The notes beneath the pieces were generated by a model. The model searched no databases. It was not told the DNA's origin and worked only from the letters and a program-made list of their open reading frames with translations. Below are positions 1 to 9,628 of a stretch of DNA of 64,000 bases, piece by piece; positions within the stretch are counted from its first letter, which is position 1; every line of letters starts with the position of its first letter. This DNA is from Allolobophora icterica (Eukaryota; Annelida; Clitellata; Crassiclitellata; Lumbricidae). The position numbers and the translations under genes are program-made. The stretch lies in assembly GCA_963556255.1 (NCBI GenBank), contig OY744607.1, positions 42,906,052 through 42,970,051 on the forward strand. Reading direction: 5' to 3'.

Positions 1-437
1 ATAGATTACCTGATAGATAGACGGATAGACAGAAAAACAGGCATACTAGTTGATGGATGGACATACGGACATACGGATGGTTTGATGGACAGATGGATGG
101 ATGGAGGAATAAATGGATGGATGGATTGACTGATTGATTGATGGATAGAGAGATGGATGGATTTATTAATGAATGGATGCATGGATGGATAAATTTATTG
201 ATTGATGGATGGATTGGTGAATGAATGGATAATATGAATGGATGGACATATAGATTGGTAATGTATGGATGGACAAATGGATGGATAAATTGATTGATTG
301 ATTGATGGGTGAATGGATGAGTAGATGAATGGATGGATGGATGAATAAATTGATTGATGGATTGATGGATGAATGGATGGATTGATGGATGGACGAGGTA
401 CGAGTGGTCTGACGTTGAGATGGATGGATGGATGGAA
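1..437. repeat. Degenerate GGAT/GATT tetranucleotide array
   Basis: Imperfect tandem GGAT, GATG and GATT units run from the window edge to just before the Ig-like exon. Open frames across it are by-products of the 4-bp period and are not genes. If the neighbouring exon is real, this array lies in the intron downstream of it on the minus strand. Confidence 0.9.
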
Positions 438-460
438 TCGATAGGTGAATCATAGATGAC

Positions 461-718
461 CTTTTATAGAGAGTTCGAATCGATATCTTGGAGCGAGCGG
501 GGTGAAGGAGACATCGAATCGGTTGCTGGAGGCGAATGGTTCATTGATGTTGCTCATGATGTTCATCTGCGTCTCTTCGTCCCTCTGGACTTTGCGCCAG
601 AGGACCGGGTAGTCGAAGAGGCTGTAGTGGTCGGCGTGGAACTGGCACTCCATGGCCACGGACTCACCCTCGTTGACGACGTGCACTTGGCTCTCAGTAA
701 TCATCGCCAGAAAATACC
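461..718 (-). CDS. Candidate exon of an Ig-superfamily protein (V-set-like)
   Basis: The minus-strand frame encodes about 86 residues that read like the N-terminal two thirds of a V-set immunoglobulin domain. A strand with EGESVAMECQF supplies the first cysteine. A PVLWRKVQ segment gives the invariant tryptophan about 15 residues later. An RFELSIKG strand follows, where the D-E region normally precedes the second cysteine, which is absent and would lie in the next exon. In minus-strand order an AG acceptor (720-719, preceded by TTCTCT) opens the exon and AAAAG/GT (460-459) closes it. Both junctions are phase 1 and the length is 258 bp, a multiple of three; phase-1 symmetry is usual for Ig exons. 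The next exon would be beyond position 1. The role (adhesion or receptor ectodomain, extracellular) is inferred from the fold only; the specific gene is not recognised. The donor GTCATC is weak. Confidence 0.55.
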
Positions 719-763
719 CTAGAGAACACGACCGACTAGTATATATATGGCTAAAGAATTTCG

Positions 764-812
764 TTCATTCATTCATTCATTTATTCATTCATTCATTCAT
801 CATTCCTTAATT
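764..812. repeat. ATTC tetranucleotide array
   Basis: A short run of ATTC units with a few variants, next to the 5' side of the Ig-like exon (intronic if that gene is real). Confidence 0.85.
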
Positions 813-1200
813 CATTCAACGATCTATTCATTCAGTTAATCATGTTTCCCTTTATGTATCCAAATAATCCGCCAGCTTCGGATCTTCTCTTCACAGAAAT
901 AATTCTATAACTAAATAAGCAGGCATGTTACCCTTGCCCATTCGGTTACAAACTGAAAAGGATTGCGTCACAAACATTGCAGTATTCTCCCGGACCATGA
1001 CTATAAACTACGGTAATGCATAAACATGCCTCGGCGTAGCCTAGGCCTGCTTTCACCGCTGAGAATTGTCATTCAATTTCATCTGGAAACTGCAAATTCT
1101 GGCAAATCGGATCAGCAAAAGTCAACAGCAGAGGCGGCTGAAGTCGGACGAAGAGATTTTCTGGTTTGGAGTTACGACGATCTCCCTCTGAAAGGACGCT
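813..1200. other. Unannotated intergenic or intronic sequence
   Basis: I see no coding segment, RNA gene or repeat that I can support here. Open frames around 1026-1229 lack any recognisable domain or splice context. Confidence 0.5.
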
Positions 1201-1202
1201 TA

Positions 1203-1440
1203 TTGAAATGTCTTTCTCTCCACCGTTAAACAATCGGAATGTCTTTCTCTGTATACGCGTCAATTGTTGTTTTCAAAATCAAAGAATTGAATTGTCTTTA
1301 CCTAGTAATTCTTTGTTTTCGAAAGTCAAACAATTGAAATATCTTTCTCTGCGTGTTATTCGTTGATTTCGTAAAGCAAATAATTGAAATCTCTTTCTCT
1401 ACCTAGCAATTGCTTGTTTTCGACAGTAAACCGTATTTTT
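1203..1440. repeat. Diverged about 50-bp tandem repeat
   Basis: About five degenerate units share the core CAATTGAAATNTCTTTCTCT followed by a CCTAGNAATT segment and TTGTTTTCGAAAGTCAAA. Unit starts lie near 1203, 1230, 1284, 1331 and 1381. A further fragment (CAATTGCTTTCTCTTCGAC) occurs after the 12-bp array near 1708, so the 12-bp array interrupts or expanded inside this older repeat. Confidence 0.7.
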
Positions 1441-1504
1441 CTGCCAACTGGTCGTCTGTGGTCGATAGTCAAACTATCGAAGCGCGTTGCTGAACATACT
1501 AGGG

Positions 1505-1696
1505 CTACGCTTTTGTCTACGCTTTTGTCTACGCTTTTGTCTACGCTTTTGTCTACGTTTTTTCTACGTTTTTGTCTACGCTTTTGTCTACGCTTTTGTC
1601 TACGCTTTTGTCTACGTTTTTGTCTACGCTTTTGTCTACGCTTTTGTCTACATTTTTGTCTACGCTTTGTCTACGCTTTTGTCTACGCTTTTGTCT
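1505..1696. repeat. 12-bp minisatellite (CTACGCTTTTGT)n
   Basis: About 16 copies of CTACGCTTTTGT with occasional substitutions (CTACGTTTTTGT, CTACATTTTTGT) and one shortened unit. Because 12 is a multiple of three, frames stay open on both strands, producing false repetitive peptides. Confidence 0.95.
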
Positions 1697-1820
1697 TCGA
1701 GCCAGAACAATTGCTTTCTCTTCGACTAATTTCACTGTAAACAACCGTTATTAAATTAATTCGACTAGAAATCTTTGTGCCTTTCCACGACAAACTCAAC
1801 CCTCCAGTCAGTCTATAAGA

Positions 1821-1898
1821 TACAATCGCACCACGCTAAAGCTAAGCGCAAAACACCAGCTTATCCACGAGCACTGCCTCGTATCAGAGGATTTGTCC
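1821..1898 (-). repeat. LINE/SINE 3'-end relic, CTCTGATACGA family
   Basis: On the minus strand this reads CTCTGATACGAGGCAGTG, then GATAAGCTGGTGTTTTGCGC, then GCTTAGCTTTAGCGTGG. The same order recurs at 20991-21103 (minus), 28715-28802 (plus), 54904-54980 (minus) and 59736-59878 (plus), so it is a dispersed family and not a gene. Confidence 0.6.
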
Positions 1899-1899
1899 A

Positions 1900-2640
1900 C
1901 AGATCACTCCCCTTGATCACTCGCCTATCTAAGGTACGGGCGAGCGGTTAATCGCTCACCTAGTCGAAGGCGTCGCACCGTCGGCCGTCCCTCGATGAGT
2001 TTGAGCTGAACTCCAAGACGATAGACGAACCTGGAGCCAGACCATTGTTACATTTACTTAATTTAAATTACTTTAGTTTACTTACTTGCGGCAGCGGTGA
2101 ATGCGTTCCGTGACCTAATGACTGTTGACTAATCACTCCAATTTCGTGCAAAAAGATTGTCTGGGAACACAGCAATATTGTTACTGTGGTAATTAATTAT
2201 AGCCAACTGGCACGTAAAAACTTATTAAAACTATGATGCGGGACGGATAACGGGACTGAATTGAGATAGGCTTACTAGATGAGTACTATATGCATTATGC
2301 AGCTATACGAATACGATACACAAAAATAATACGCTGTAGGGCCTACACAAAAGCTCTAGAGGTCGACCGCGCATCGCTCGCCTATTGAATCCAGCGCGAT
2401 CGATTTTCAAACCACCTACTATTTTCAGATTGGAAGCTCTGGTTGTCCAGAGATCGATGTCCATTGGAGGTCCGAGCCCCTCTACCAGAGAGAGGCAGAG
2501 CAGTCTCTCTACCAGAGAGAGGCAGAGCAGCCTATTCCGCAAGCTTAGGTTACCTTATTAACTTTGCCCTCCGTTATCTACATTGATGTACATTGTTCAA
2601 TCACTGCGCGGGCTATTACAGCATAGATCGTGCAGAACAC
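1900..2640. other. Unannotated sequence
   Basis: No supportable gene. A short direct duplication of CTCTCTACCAGAGAGAGGCA lies near 2480-2530; each unit contains a CTCTCT/AGAGAG dyad. Confidence 0.5.
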
Positions 2641-2800
2641 AGTGTTATCTTCTCTGACCAATTGGATTTCGACGCTTGGCTTCACCAATGGATTAGGATT
2701 TTGCTTGGAGCGACCATCGATTGATGCCTTGTGCATCGTTGTTACGGCGCTATATAAACCATAGATCAGATCAGATTAGAGTTAATTAGACGACTGGACT
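2640..2800 (+). mobile_element. L2-like LINE 3' end relic
   Basis: The segment CCATCGATTGATGCCTTGT is followed by the terminal box ACGGCGCTATATAAACC (2744-2760) and a loose GATCA/GATTA tail. The same order is seen at 4760-4850 and, more decayed, at 32790-32860, so these three are 3' ends of one subfamily. No coding part remains. Confidence 0.6.
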
Positions 2801-2849
2801 GGATCAGATTAGGAATCCACGAGGTCATCTAGCAAAGGTCGGTGATTAA

Positions 2850-4037
2850 CTGGAAAATATATAGAGAGATAGTATCAAAGTGTCGTCGGTTTCGACGAAT
2901 TCCCTCCCAAGGGACCAAGGCGTCGAAGAAGCAGAAGACCCAAGCATTCAACAATCTAAGCATTGTCTCTGTCCGGACCGGAACAAAGGACCTGTAACAA
3001 AAGACCTGGAACAAAGGACCTGGGCGCTGAACACGACCAAGTCCAAACCACTGCAAGGACAGCAGATAAGCTCAGATCAGCCAGGAACAGTCATAATGCC
3101 TCTGAACATGCGTGCGAGTATTGCTAAGTGCACGTGTGTGGGTGCGTATGTGTTTCAATATATGGGGATAGTTCTGGTTGGATTGGTGGATTGATACTTG
3201 GGTGGAATAATGGGTGGAGTTATGGGTAGCAGAGTGGATGGATTGGTGGTTGGTTTAATATCTGTATTGCTAGGTGGATCGTTGTATGGATCCACTAAGC
3301 AGTCATCGGGTGGTTGGCAAAAAACAACCGTTAGTGTATCTCTTTCTTTAGCCTCCCCATCTCTTCCAGCCTCCCAATCTCTTCCGGCATCCCATCTCTT
3401 TCAGCCTCCCCATCTATTCCATCCTCAGCAGCCACTGCCTCATCAGCAGTATTAGCAGAAAGGGACAGGCACTGCTGGAAGTCGACTGAAATATATTTCA
3501 CTCAACGTGAACCAGTGACATTAAAGGAAAAGTAGTTTAAAGAGATTTTAAAGACGGTAAAAGACATTTGAACCTCAGTTATGAAGTTATCTAACAGATC
3601 GGAAAAGATGCGTCTTACAATGGTTTCAATATGTTTGTGCGTTGTCCGTGACGAAATATTCGTAAGTTTACTGGCAAACTATTCTATGAGGATGTTCCAA
3701 TACACGAGAAGCCACGATGAACCCGCATCATCGTACGGAAGCGTCGGACCAACATGTCTCCACGGGTGGAAGAGCGCAACGATAGTTGATTAGGTTGACT
3801 AGAAACTGTATGTATGCAAGTGTTTGGTGGGGTAATGTGCTCAGCTTATCGAAAAATTCATTTCCAATTTGACTTTATTCAAATAGAATGCAATTATGTG
3901 AACCAAGATGAATTTAAATTCTATAATTATAACAAATAACAATTCTGAAATGGAAGAGGAGATTTTCACCTTTTCCCAACACTTTCATTTTCTTCCTCGC
4001 AGTGACAACGCAATACTGACTTCATATATTCTGCAGT
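2850..4037. other. Unannotated sequence with a small minisatellite
   Basis: Apart from the 18-bp repeat near 3350-3422 and a GGTGGA-rich stretch near 3190-3290, no gene or mobile element can be supported. Confidence 0.5.
3350..3422. repeat. 18-bp minisatellite, about four copies
   Basis: Units of AGCCTCCCCATCTCTTCC with small changes. Confidence 0.8.
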
Positions 4038-4042
4038 GCTAT

Positions 4043-4265
4043 TTATTTCGGATATTTCTATAGCGCCTCCTCAAGTCTACTACCACTCAGAGGCGCTCCC
4101 GACTACAGCATTGATACTGTGTCGGAATTTTCACGCCGAAGCGCCTCGAGCAATTGCGAGTGAAGGACTTGCCCAAGGTCCGTACGCAGCGGCTAGAGTG
4201 GGATTCGAACCTGCAACCCTCCGGTCACAAGGCGCCGAACTTACCACTGAGCCACCACGCCCCAC
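4043..4265 (-). mobile_element. tRNA-derived SINE with CORE-like middle and LINE-like tail (copy 1)
   Basis: Read on the minus strand, the element starts with a tRNA-like head: GTGGTGGCTCAGTGGTAAG (A-box region) and GCAGGTTCGAATCCCACTC (B box GGTTCGAATCC). A central part, GGACCTTGGGCAAGTCCTTC, resembles the CORE domain of CORE-SINEs such as mammalian MIR. The 3' end is GAGGCGCTATAGAAATATCC, like the terminal box of the L2-like LINE relics here. GCTAT occurs on both sides (4038-4042 and 4266-4270) as a short possible target duplication. A closely matching second copy lies at 53490-53719. Known biology: RNA polymerase III transcription and LINE-dependent mobilisation; which LINE serves this SINE is inferred. 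Confidence 0.85.
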
Positions 4266-4311
4266 GCTATGGATTGAGTGCGTGTATGATATCAGCCCTA
4301 TAGAAGTCATT

Positions 4312-4331
4312 AGATTAGATTAGATTAGATG
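4312..4331. repeat. TTAGA pentanucleotide tail
   Basis: Four TTAGA units directly after an undefined AT-rich stretch; pentamer runs like this mark LINE 3' tails elsewhere in the window. Confidence 0.5.
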
Positions 4332-4599
4332 CAGTACTATAGATTGAGTCATAATAGAACTGCTTAACGATTGCAGGTGGTCATGAGAAGGCTCGGTTTA
4401 CACCAACATCTATGCAGTCTATTTTTATAGTCAGCCTATCATAGCCACCACCAGCCAGACATCTTCCGTACCACCGACTCTAGCCGACTGCCAGACATAT
4501 ACAGTTTCTTTTTCTACAGAACAGTATTGAGCTGTTGGGTTTTTATAATCAGTCGATGGTCGTATACGATTTGCGATTCACTGGTCAGTTTTTCTCTTA

Positions 4600-4850
4600 G
4601 TTCCTTATTGTTATTCAGGTCTAAAGCGAAGACTCATTTGTTTCAACTTCCTTATCCACTCTACCCTGAATTCTCGTTTCCCCCGCCTATCGGATTTCCA
4701 TCAGACTTCTCCGAAGCATTTGGAGTTCTCACTTCTCACTACAATCTCACTTGCAGTAACCATCGATTGATACCTTGTTCGTGGAATTTAAGGCGCTACA
4801 CAAATGATTAGTCTGGATTATATAAGATTAGTATTGTTTAGATTGTATAT
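4600..4850 (+). mobile_element. L2-like LINE C-terminus and 3' end relic
   Basis: A short frame near 4620-4650 reads FRSKAKTHLFQL, matching the FKSKLKTHLF end of CR1/L2 ORF2 proteins. Downstream come CCATCGATTGATACCTTGT and the terminal box AAGGCGCTACACAAATGATT, then a GATTA-rich tail. Same subfamily as the relic at 2640-2800. Confidence 0.65.
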
Positions 4851-4888
4851 GGTAGTTATATTAGACATCATATTAGAGATAATATCAG

Positions 4889-4889
<1 letters not shown>

Positions 4890-4959
<70 letters not shown>

Positions 4960-5008
4960 CTCGGGTAAAAAATAAAAATAAAATAAAATAATAATAATAA
5001 TAATAATG

Positions 5009-5070
<62 letters not shown>
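4890..5070. repeat. Two AAT arrays separated by a LINE 3'-end scrap
   Basis: AAT repeats occupy 4890-4958 and about 4987-5070. Between them is ACCTCGGGTAAAAAATAAAA, which resembles the terminal TACCTCGGGGCATAAAA of the restriction-endonuclease LINE next door, suggesting an earlier insertion reduced to its last few bases. Confidence 0.8.
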
Positions 5071-5072
<2 letters not shown>

Positions 5073-5778
5073 ATCTCCGCATGCGGGGGACTGGCTTCTG
5101 ACGATCCCGGTGACAGCGTGCGGACTGGGACTCAGTGACGAGGCCGTACGGGTGGCCACGGGGCTACGCCTCGGTTTGGAACTATGCGCTCCACATCTAT
5201 GCCAGTGCGGTGAGATGACCGACGCCAGAGGACATCATGGGCTGGTCTGTAGGCGGTCTTCGGGAAGGGCGGCACGTCACTTTGCGATCAACGACCTTGT
5301 CTGGAGAGCCCTTGTGGGGGCAGGCATCCCCAGCTCTAAGGAGCCTCCTGGCCTCAGTAGGACAGATGGTAAAAGACCGGACGGGGCGACGCTGATTCCC
5401 TGGGCCCGAGGAAGATACATCGCCTGGGACGTCACCACCATACACCTGTGCATCCTCCTACACCCACCTGACATCATCGATGCCCGGCGGTGCGGCCGAA
5501 CACGCAGCAGACCGAAAGTGTCTCAAATATGCCTCTCTTCCCATCACACACACGAGTTCATACCGGTGGCTATCGAAACACTGGGCCCCATCAACCGCAC
5601 GGGACGCGAATTTCTGACGGAGCTGGGGCGCCGCTGGACCGTCGTTTCCGGCGACCCAAGAGAAACAGCTTACCTTTTTCAACGCATCTCAATTTGCACC
5701 CAGCGTTTTAATGCAGTAGCTTTTAGAGGCACGTTCACTTTACACTCCGGGGATGAGGACCACGTACTCCAAGCTTAA
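5071..5778 (+). pseudogene. C-terminal zinc-finger and restriction-like endonuclease domain of a LINE ORF
   Basis: The frame enters in register from 5071 (SPHAGDWLL) and stops at 5776-5778. Counting from the GTG at 5110, CQCG (C31, C33), GHH (H42/H43) and C47 form a zinc-knuckle, followed by RH at 56-57. The nuclease core is KRPDG (D91) and WDVT (D107), the PD...D pattern of the restriction-like endonucleases of R2/R4/NeSL-type LINEs, which nick target DNA for reverse transcription. A conserved IETLGPIN block and LFQRISI...RFNAV tail follow. The stretch from about 5445 to 5545 fits this family better in the +1 frame (an AAEHAADRK-like string), so two compensating indels have scrambled about 33 residues. 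The reverse transcriptase is missing through 5' truncation. Family placement is from remembered motifs. Confidence 0.75.
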
Positions 5779-5840
5779 AAATTTCAATCACTGTTAATAT
5801 CTTAGAGTCTGAGGGATCTTACTTACCTCTGGCGAAAATA
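5071..5840 (+). mobile_element. 5'-truncated LINE with restriction-like endonuclease, inside AAT repeats
   Basis: Homology begins abruptly at 5071, directly against the AAT array, and ends in a 3' UTR (TGAGGGATCTTACTTACC) that runs straight into another AAT array. Matching repeat on both sides with the same orientation is what a TAA-repeat-targeting element, such as the known R4-clade element Dong, leaves behind. Only the C-terminal coding part is present (see the CDS entry). Confidence 0.75.
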
Positions 5841-5855
5841 ATAATAATAATAATA

Positions 5856-5929
<74 letters not shown>

Positions 5930-5930
5930 G
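5837..5930. repeat. AAT / ATT / AAT inverted trinucleotide array
   Basis: AAT units switch to ATT near 5857 and back to AAT near 5890. The switches give the array self-complementary halves. Confidence 0.9.
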
Positions 5931-5969
5931 GGCCATTCCGGACTTTTTATATGTTATATTAATTAATAT

Positions 5970-6035
5970 TGAAGTCCCTGAGGGATCCTGTATACCTCGG
6001 GGCATAAAAAAAAAAATAATAATAATAATAATAAT
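5970..6035 (+). mobile_element. 3' end only of the AAT-associated LINE
   Basis: GTCCCTGAGGGATCCTGTAT followed by ACCTCGGGGCATAAAA and AAT units matches the 3' UTR end at 5806-5838. It contains a CCCTGAGGG dyad. No coding sequence precedes it, so this is an extremely 5'-truncated insertion. Confidence 0.65.
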
Positions 6036-6090
6036 CGTTTATTAAATTCAAACTGACAATTGCGCAGAAAGATTACATGATATAGTAGTA
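6024..6090 (-). mobile_element. Retroelement 3' end, TTGTCAGTTTGAA family
   Basis: On the minus strand: ATGTAATCTTTCTGCGCAAT, TGTCAGTTTGAATTTAATAA and ACG, then ATT repeats. A related copy lies at 10425-10480. It faces the preceding plus-strand 3' end, and the two share one AAT/ATT microsatellite. Confidence 0.5.
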
Positions 6091-6099
6091 GATAAAATA

Positions 6100-6980
6100 A
6101 GAGTATATATTATGAGAATATACATATCAACATATATATATATATATAAGATTATATCAGATTAGCTAAGCTTGGCTTTGGTTAGATTAGATTAGATTGG
6201 AGATAATAGGTCCTTACTAGATAAAAGACTGGTTAAGAGTTTACATTAGGATCAGATAAGATCAGACGTGGAGTGTTTAATTAAGCATAATATCTGGTTA
6301 TATGTGTGTGAGCTGGTCGTCTGTCCTACACAAGCATGCAGTTTATGTCGATGGGTTTCCTATAACCACTCCAGTGTCGTCTGCATCCATACATCACCTT
6401 CAAGAGTCTAGTGCTCGAAGCACTGGGTTCGAAGAGCCATAAAGGCTCGACCATGGTGCGAGGCGGAATTGTGGTGCGCCGCGTAGAGAAAGCGCGGAAG
6501 TCATTACAACAGATTGCTTCGCAGTTTTATTGCACTCGACAATAAATATAACTCCATAAACTATATTCGATTTGCACTTCACCCTCGCCATCCTTCAGCC
6601 GTGCCCTATATGCTGCAGCCTCGTCGAACCCCCGATTGAAACCTGACGGAACTGAGAGTGACAGTCAACCGCCCTGAGCTGCTGGATTGAATCCCCGGTC
6701 GAATTCCCCGAACAAGCTGTTCCTCCGTGTTCCTCGTTAGTCCGTGGTTTGATGCCTGGCATCAACCGATGGCATCTGATGACGATGTTGCGGGTTTCGT
6801 GGAGGAGGAGGATGCTGTCACGGTACACTGCAATTCGATTCACTGCGCGTTGGTCCGATGACCGGGCGGCGTATGACTGCGCGTGCAAGGGTTATCGGAG
6901 GCCAAATCATGGTTGCATGACGTCTGAGAGATCGGATGATGAAAGAGGACAGATGTGAATGGTCGTGGAGCAACAGGACG
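6100..6980. other. Unannotated sequence
   Basis: A short TA run near 6126-6147 and GATTA runs near 6180-6200 are present. Nothing else is recognisable; the minus-strand frame at 6595-6888 has no domain I can name. Confidence 0.5.
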
Positions 6981-6984
6981 AATC

Positions 6985-7370
6985 GGAATAACAGAACAAA
7001 CTCTACATGTTTCTAAACAAGAACAAGTGTGCTTTGTAATGAGAACAGCAGTCTTTTTTGATAACAGCCTGCAGGGGTCTTTTTTTAAACAATAGATGAT
7101 TCTTGAAATGTTCTTGAAAACAACACATTTTCTTTGAAAGGAAAAGAACATGAACCTTATAAGAGGACAAAAATATTCCATTTTAGTCAAGAACAAATGT
7201 TTTCTTATTAGATCAGTCTTTAAAAAAAACAGCGAGAGTCTTAAAAGTGAGAACAACTCTTTTTAAGTAGAACAACAGCCTTTTGGAAAGAAGAATAATA
7301 AGAACTTAATCTTTTTAAATAAACTGAAAAGCATTTTTCAAACAAGAACTTTTTCTCTACACTTTTTGAT
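6985..7370. repeat. Highly diverged tandem repeat, GAACAACAGTCTTTTT-like core
   Basis: Segments such as GAGAACAGCAGTCTTTTTTG, GAGAACAACTCTTTTTAAG and GAACAACAGCCTTTTGG recur every 40-60 bp. Decay is strong, so the period is approximate. Confidence 0.45.
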
Positions 7371-7544
7371 TATGTCCATTAAGACATTTCATGCTAAGCG
7401 ACAGTAGCGTTAATTAGGGGTGTCATGCAACTTTGAATGAATCAGAGAGCTTTGGCCGCAATTACATTTTCGATCATATAATTATTCTTCGGAAATTAAT
7501 TCATGATGCGTTGAATAAAACCACAGCGAGAATGTAGGAGGAAA

Positions 7545-7830
7545 GGAGGAGCTTTTCCTCTTCCTCCTCCTCTTCCTCTTCCTCCTCTTCCTCCATCTCT
7601 TCTTCCTCCTCCTCCTCCTCTTCCTCCACCTCTTCTTCTTCTTCCTCTTCCTCCATCTCTTCTTCCTCCTCCTCCTCTTCTTCCACCTCTTCTTCTTCTT
7701 CTTCTTCTTCCTCCTCCTCCTCTTCTTCCTTCTCCGCCTCTTCCTCCTCCTCCTCCTCCTCTTCCTCCTCCTCGTCTTCTTCCTCCTCCTCCTCCTCCTC
7801 TTTCTCCTTCTTCTCATCCTCCTCCTGCTC
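7545..7830. repeat. Pyrimidine tract of CTC/CTT triplets
   Basis: A nearly pure pyrimidine strand of TCC and TTC triplets. The opposite strand reads as long Glu- or Lys/Arg-rich peptides, which is an artefact of the triplet period. Confidence 0.9.
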
Positions 7831-7884
7831 CTGGATAAGTAACTGAACCACTAGGTAAGTGATATTCATACCTCCACTTTTGGC

Positions 7885-7950
7885 CTGAGGTGTCATACCC
7901 CTTTGACGAGTCTCTCTTGATTCGGCGCTACATAAATCTACGATTACAAC
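7885..7950 (+). mobile_element. L2-like LINE 3' terminal box
   Basis: CTTGATTCGGCGCTACATAA followed by ATCTACGATTAC is a terminal box of the GGCGCTATATAAAT type. Short relic only. Confidence 0.5.
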
Positions 7951-8048
7951 AATAAGAACAGTCACAATTACATCCACTGTTTCGTAGTTCGTACCACTAT
8001 TAGCAAACAATGTCCGTTAAGTTTGACATGAGCCTGACATCATACTGG

Positions 8049-8192
<144 letters not shown>

Positions 8193-8234
8193 AATGGCCT
8201 GCGTAAGACTGTAGTCTTCTAATGTGATTGCAAT

Positions 8235-8420
8235 CCATTATGTATTTACGAGGATCAGAGCGAGTCGTTCTCATCCAATCGATGATCCTTTCGTGCGGTC
8301 GTCCGACTTAAGTGTCTCCCGCAATCGGCAAATATTGGGATTCAAACGACCTCCAGTCAAGCGGTAATACGTAAGATGGCTATGAAGCTGGTATAAATGA
8401 GGATGTCACCCGAGCCATTT
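8235..8420 (-). mobile_element. Possible tRNA-derived SINE relic
   Basis: On the minus strand a B-box-like GGTCGTTTGAATCCC follows a possible A-box region (CAGCTTCATAGCCATC). The downstream part ends near GATCCTCGTAAATACATAA, like the sequence after the LINE terminal box at 42919. Too decayed for a firm call. Confidence 0.3.
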
Positions 8421-8519
8421 ATTAGCCATCATTAGCCAATGCATCGCTCCTCAGTCTATGTACACGAGGCTATAGCGAGAGGAGAGATGCAAGAAGGTTG
8501 AAGGACAGCCAAATATTCA

Positions 8520-8755
8520 GACAGACATTCAGACAGACAGACAGACATACACATATACATATATAAATACGTACGTACGTACATATATGCACATACAACA
8601 TACTTACATACATGCATACATAAATACATACGTACATAAATACATACATACATACTTACATGCATACTTACATAGTACATACATACATACTTACATACAT
8701 ATTTACATAATACATACATAAATAAATACATAAATAAATACATACATACATACAT
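8520..8755. repeat. Degenerate ACAT/ACAG tetranucleotide array
   Basis: Imperfect ACAT units with ACAG at the left end. It begins exactly beyond the tail of the minus-strand LINE that ends near 8748. Confidence 0.9.
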
Positions 8756-9509
8756 GACAAGACAAGACAAAACATTTATTGTTCCCAGTAAATTGTGTAC
8801 ATCAACAGTTATGCGTATAATACAAATTACCATAGAGCAGTGCTGTCCAACCTTTTGACACCGCGGGCCACCGAAACAATTATTCTTGACGCCGAGGGCC
8901 GCACCAGTAAATTCAAAAGCAATGACTAAAATTTATTGAAAATTACTAACTTATTATGGCAATAATCATGTAATAATCAGTTAATAATAGCATATATGTA
9001 GGCCTGTGGCATGCGTTATAGTAGTTCAGCGCAAAGACATATGGCGTCAATATCAATAAACGTTCAAGAACGTTTTTAGTGAGATATTTGGCTTCGAACT
9101 GTACAATTTCTTATTTTCGGTTGGTATTCAGCTTTGGCGGGCCATTTAAAATCAGCCCGCGGGCCACTTGCGGCCCGCGGGCCGCGGGTTGGACAGCACT
9201 GCCATAGAGTATTAAATCATCAATGTTAGGAGCAGAGCATATAATGGGAGCAATAGGCACACCTAAAGGGAGTGTTCCCGCTAAGCAGGGGCCTAATTGC
9301 TTCATGCAGAGTGAGTCAGGATGAAGGCCAATTCGCTATCAAAGAAGAGGAGGGAATTAGATAAGCTTAACTACCAAAAGAAATAAAACAACAAACTTAA
9401 GTAACATGTTTCAGTCCGTGCGCGCGCACCAGTTGTCTAAAGAGAGCGAGGCTGGTGACAGTACGTATTATATGTTCAAAGGAAGGTTATTCCACGTGAA
9501 TGGAATACA

Positions 9510-9510
<1 letters not shown>
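8748..9510 (-). mobile_element. Hairpin-family LINE 3' relic, split by a hAT MITE
   Basis: On the minus strand a WNNLPLNI fragment (near 9500) matches the conserved WN-LP-I region of CR1/L2 ORF2 C-termini. The 3' UTR hairpin follows (9262-9286, GCTTAGCGGGAACACTCCC on the minus strand). The end is AACAATAAATGTTTTGTCTT with a TTGTC tail near 8748. The element is interrupted by the MITE at 8838-9201, so it is older than that insertion. Confidence 0.7.
8838..9201. mobile_element. hAT-type MITE with perfect 8-bp target duplication
   Basis: Termini CAGTGCTGTCCAACC and GGTTGGACAGCACTG are perfect inverted repeats. CCATAGAG flanks both ends (8830-8837 and 9202-9209). Subterminal GCGGGCC-rich stretches surround an AT-rich core. 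At 364 bp with no transposase frame it is non-autonomous; an 8-bp duplication with CAGTG termini is characteristic of hAT elements. Confidence 0.93.
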
Positions 9511-9543
<33 letters not shown>

Positions 9544-9628
9544 CATACATACATACATACATACATACATACATACATACATACATACATACATACATAC
9601 ATACATACATGCATACATACATACATAG
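9508..9628. repeat. CATA array
   Basis: About 30 nearly uninterrupted CATA units, lying within what appears to be the C-terminal coding part of the adjacent minus-strand LINE. Confidence 0.95.

Noticed and set aside
1505..1696. CRISPR-like array
   Set aside because: 12-bp head-to-tail units without spacers, in a eukaryotic context.
1384..1754. Repetitive frames on both strands (VDKS-type and STLL-type)
   Set aside because: Generated by the 12-bp minisatellite.
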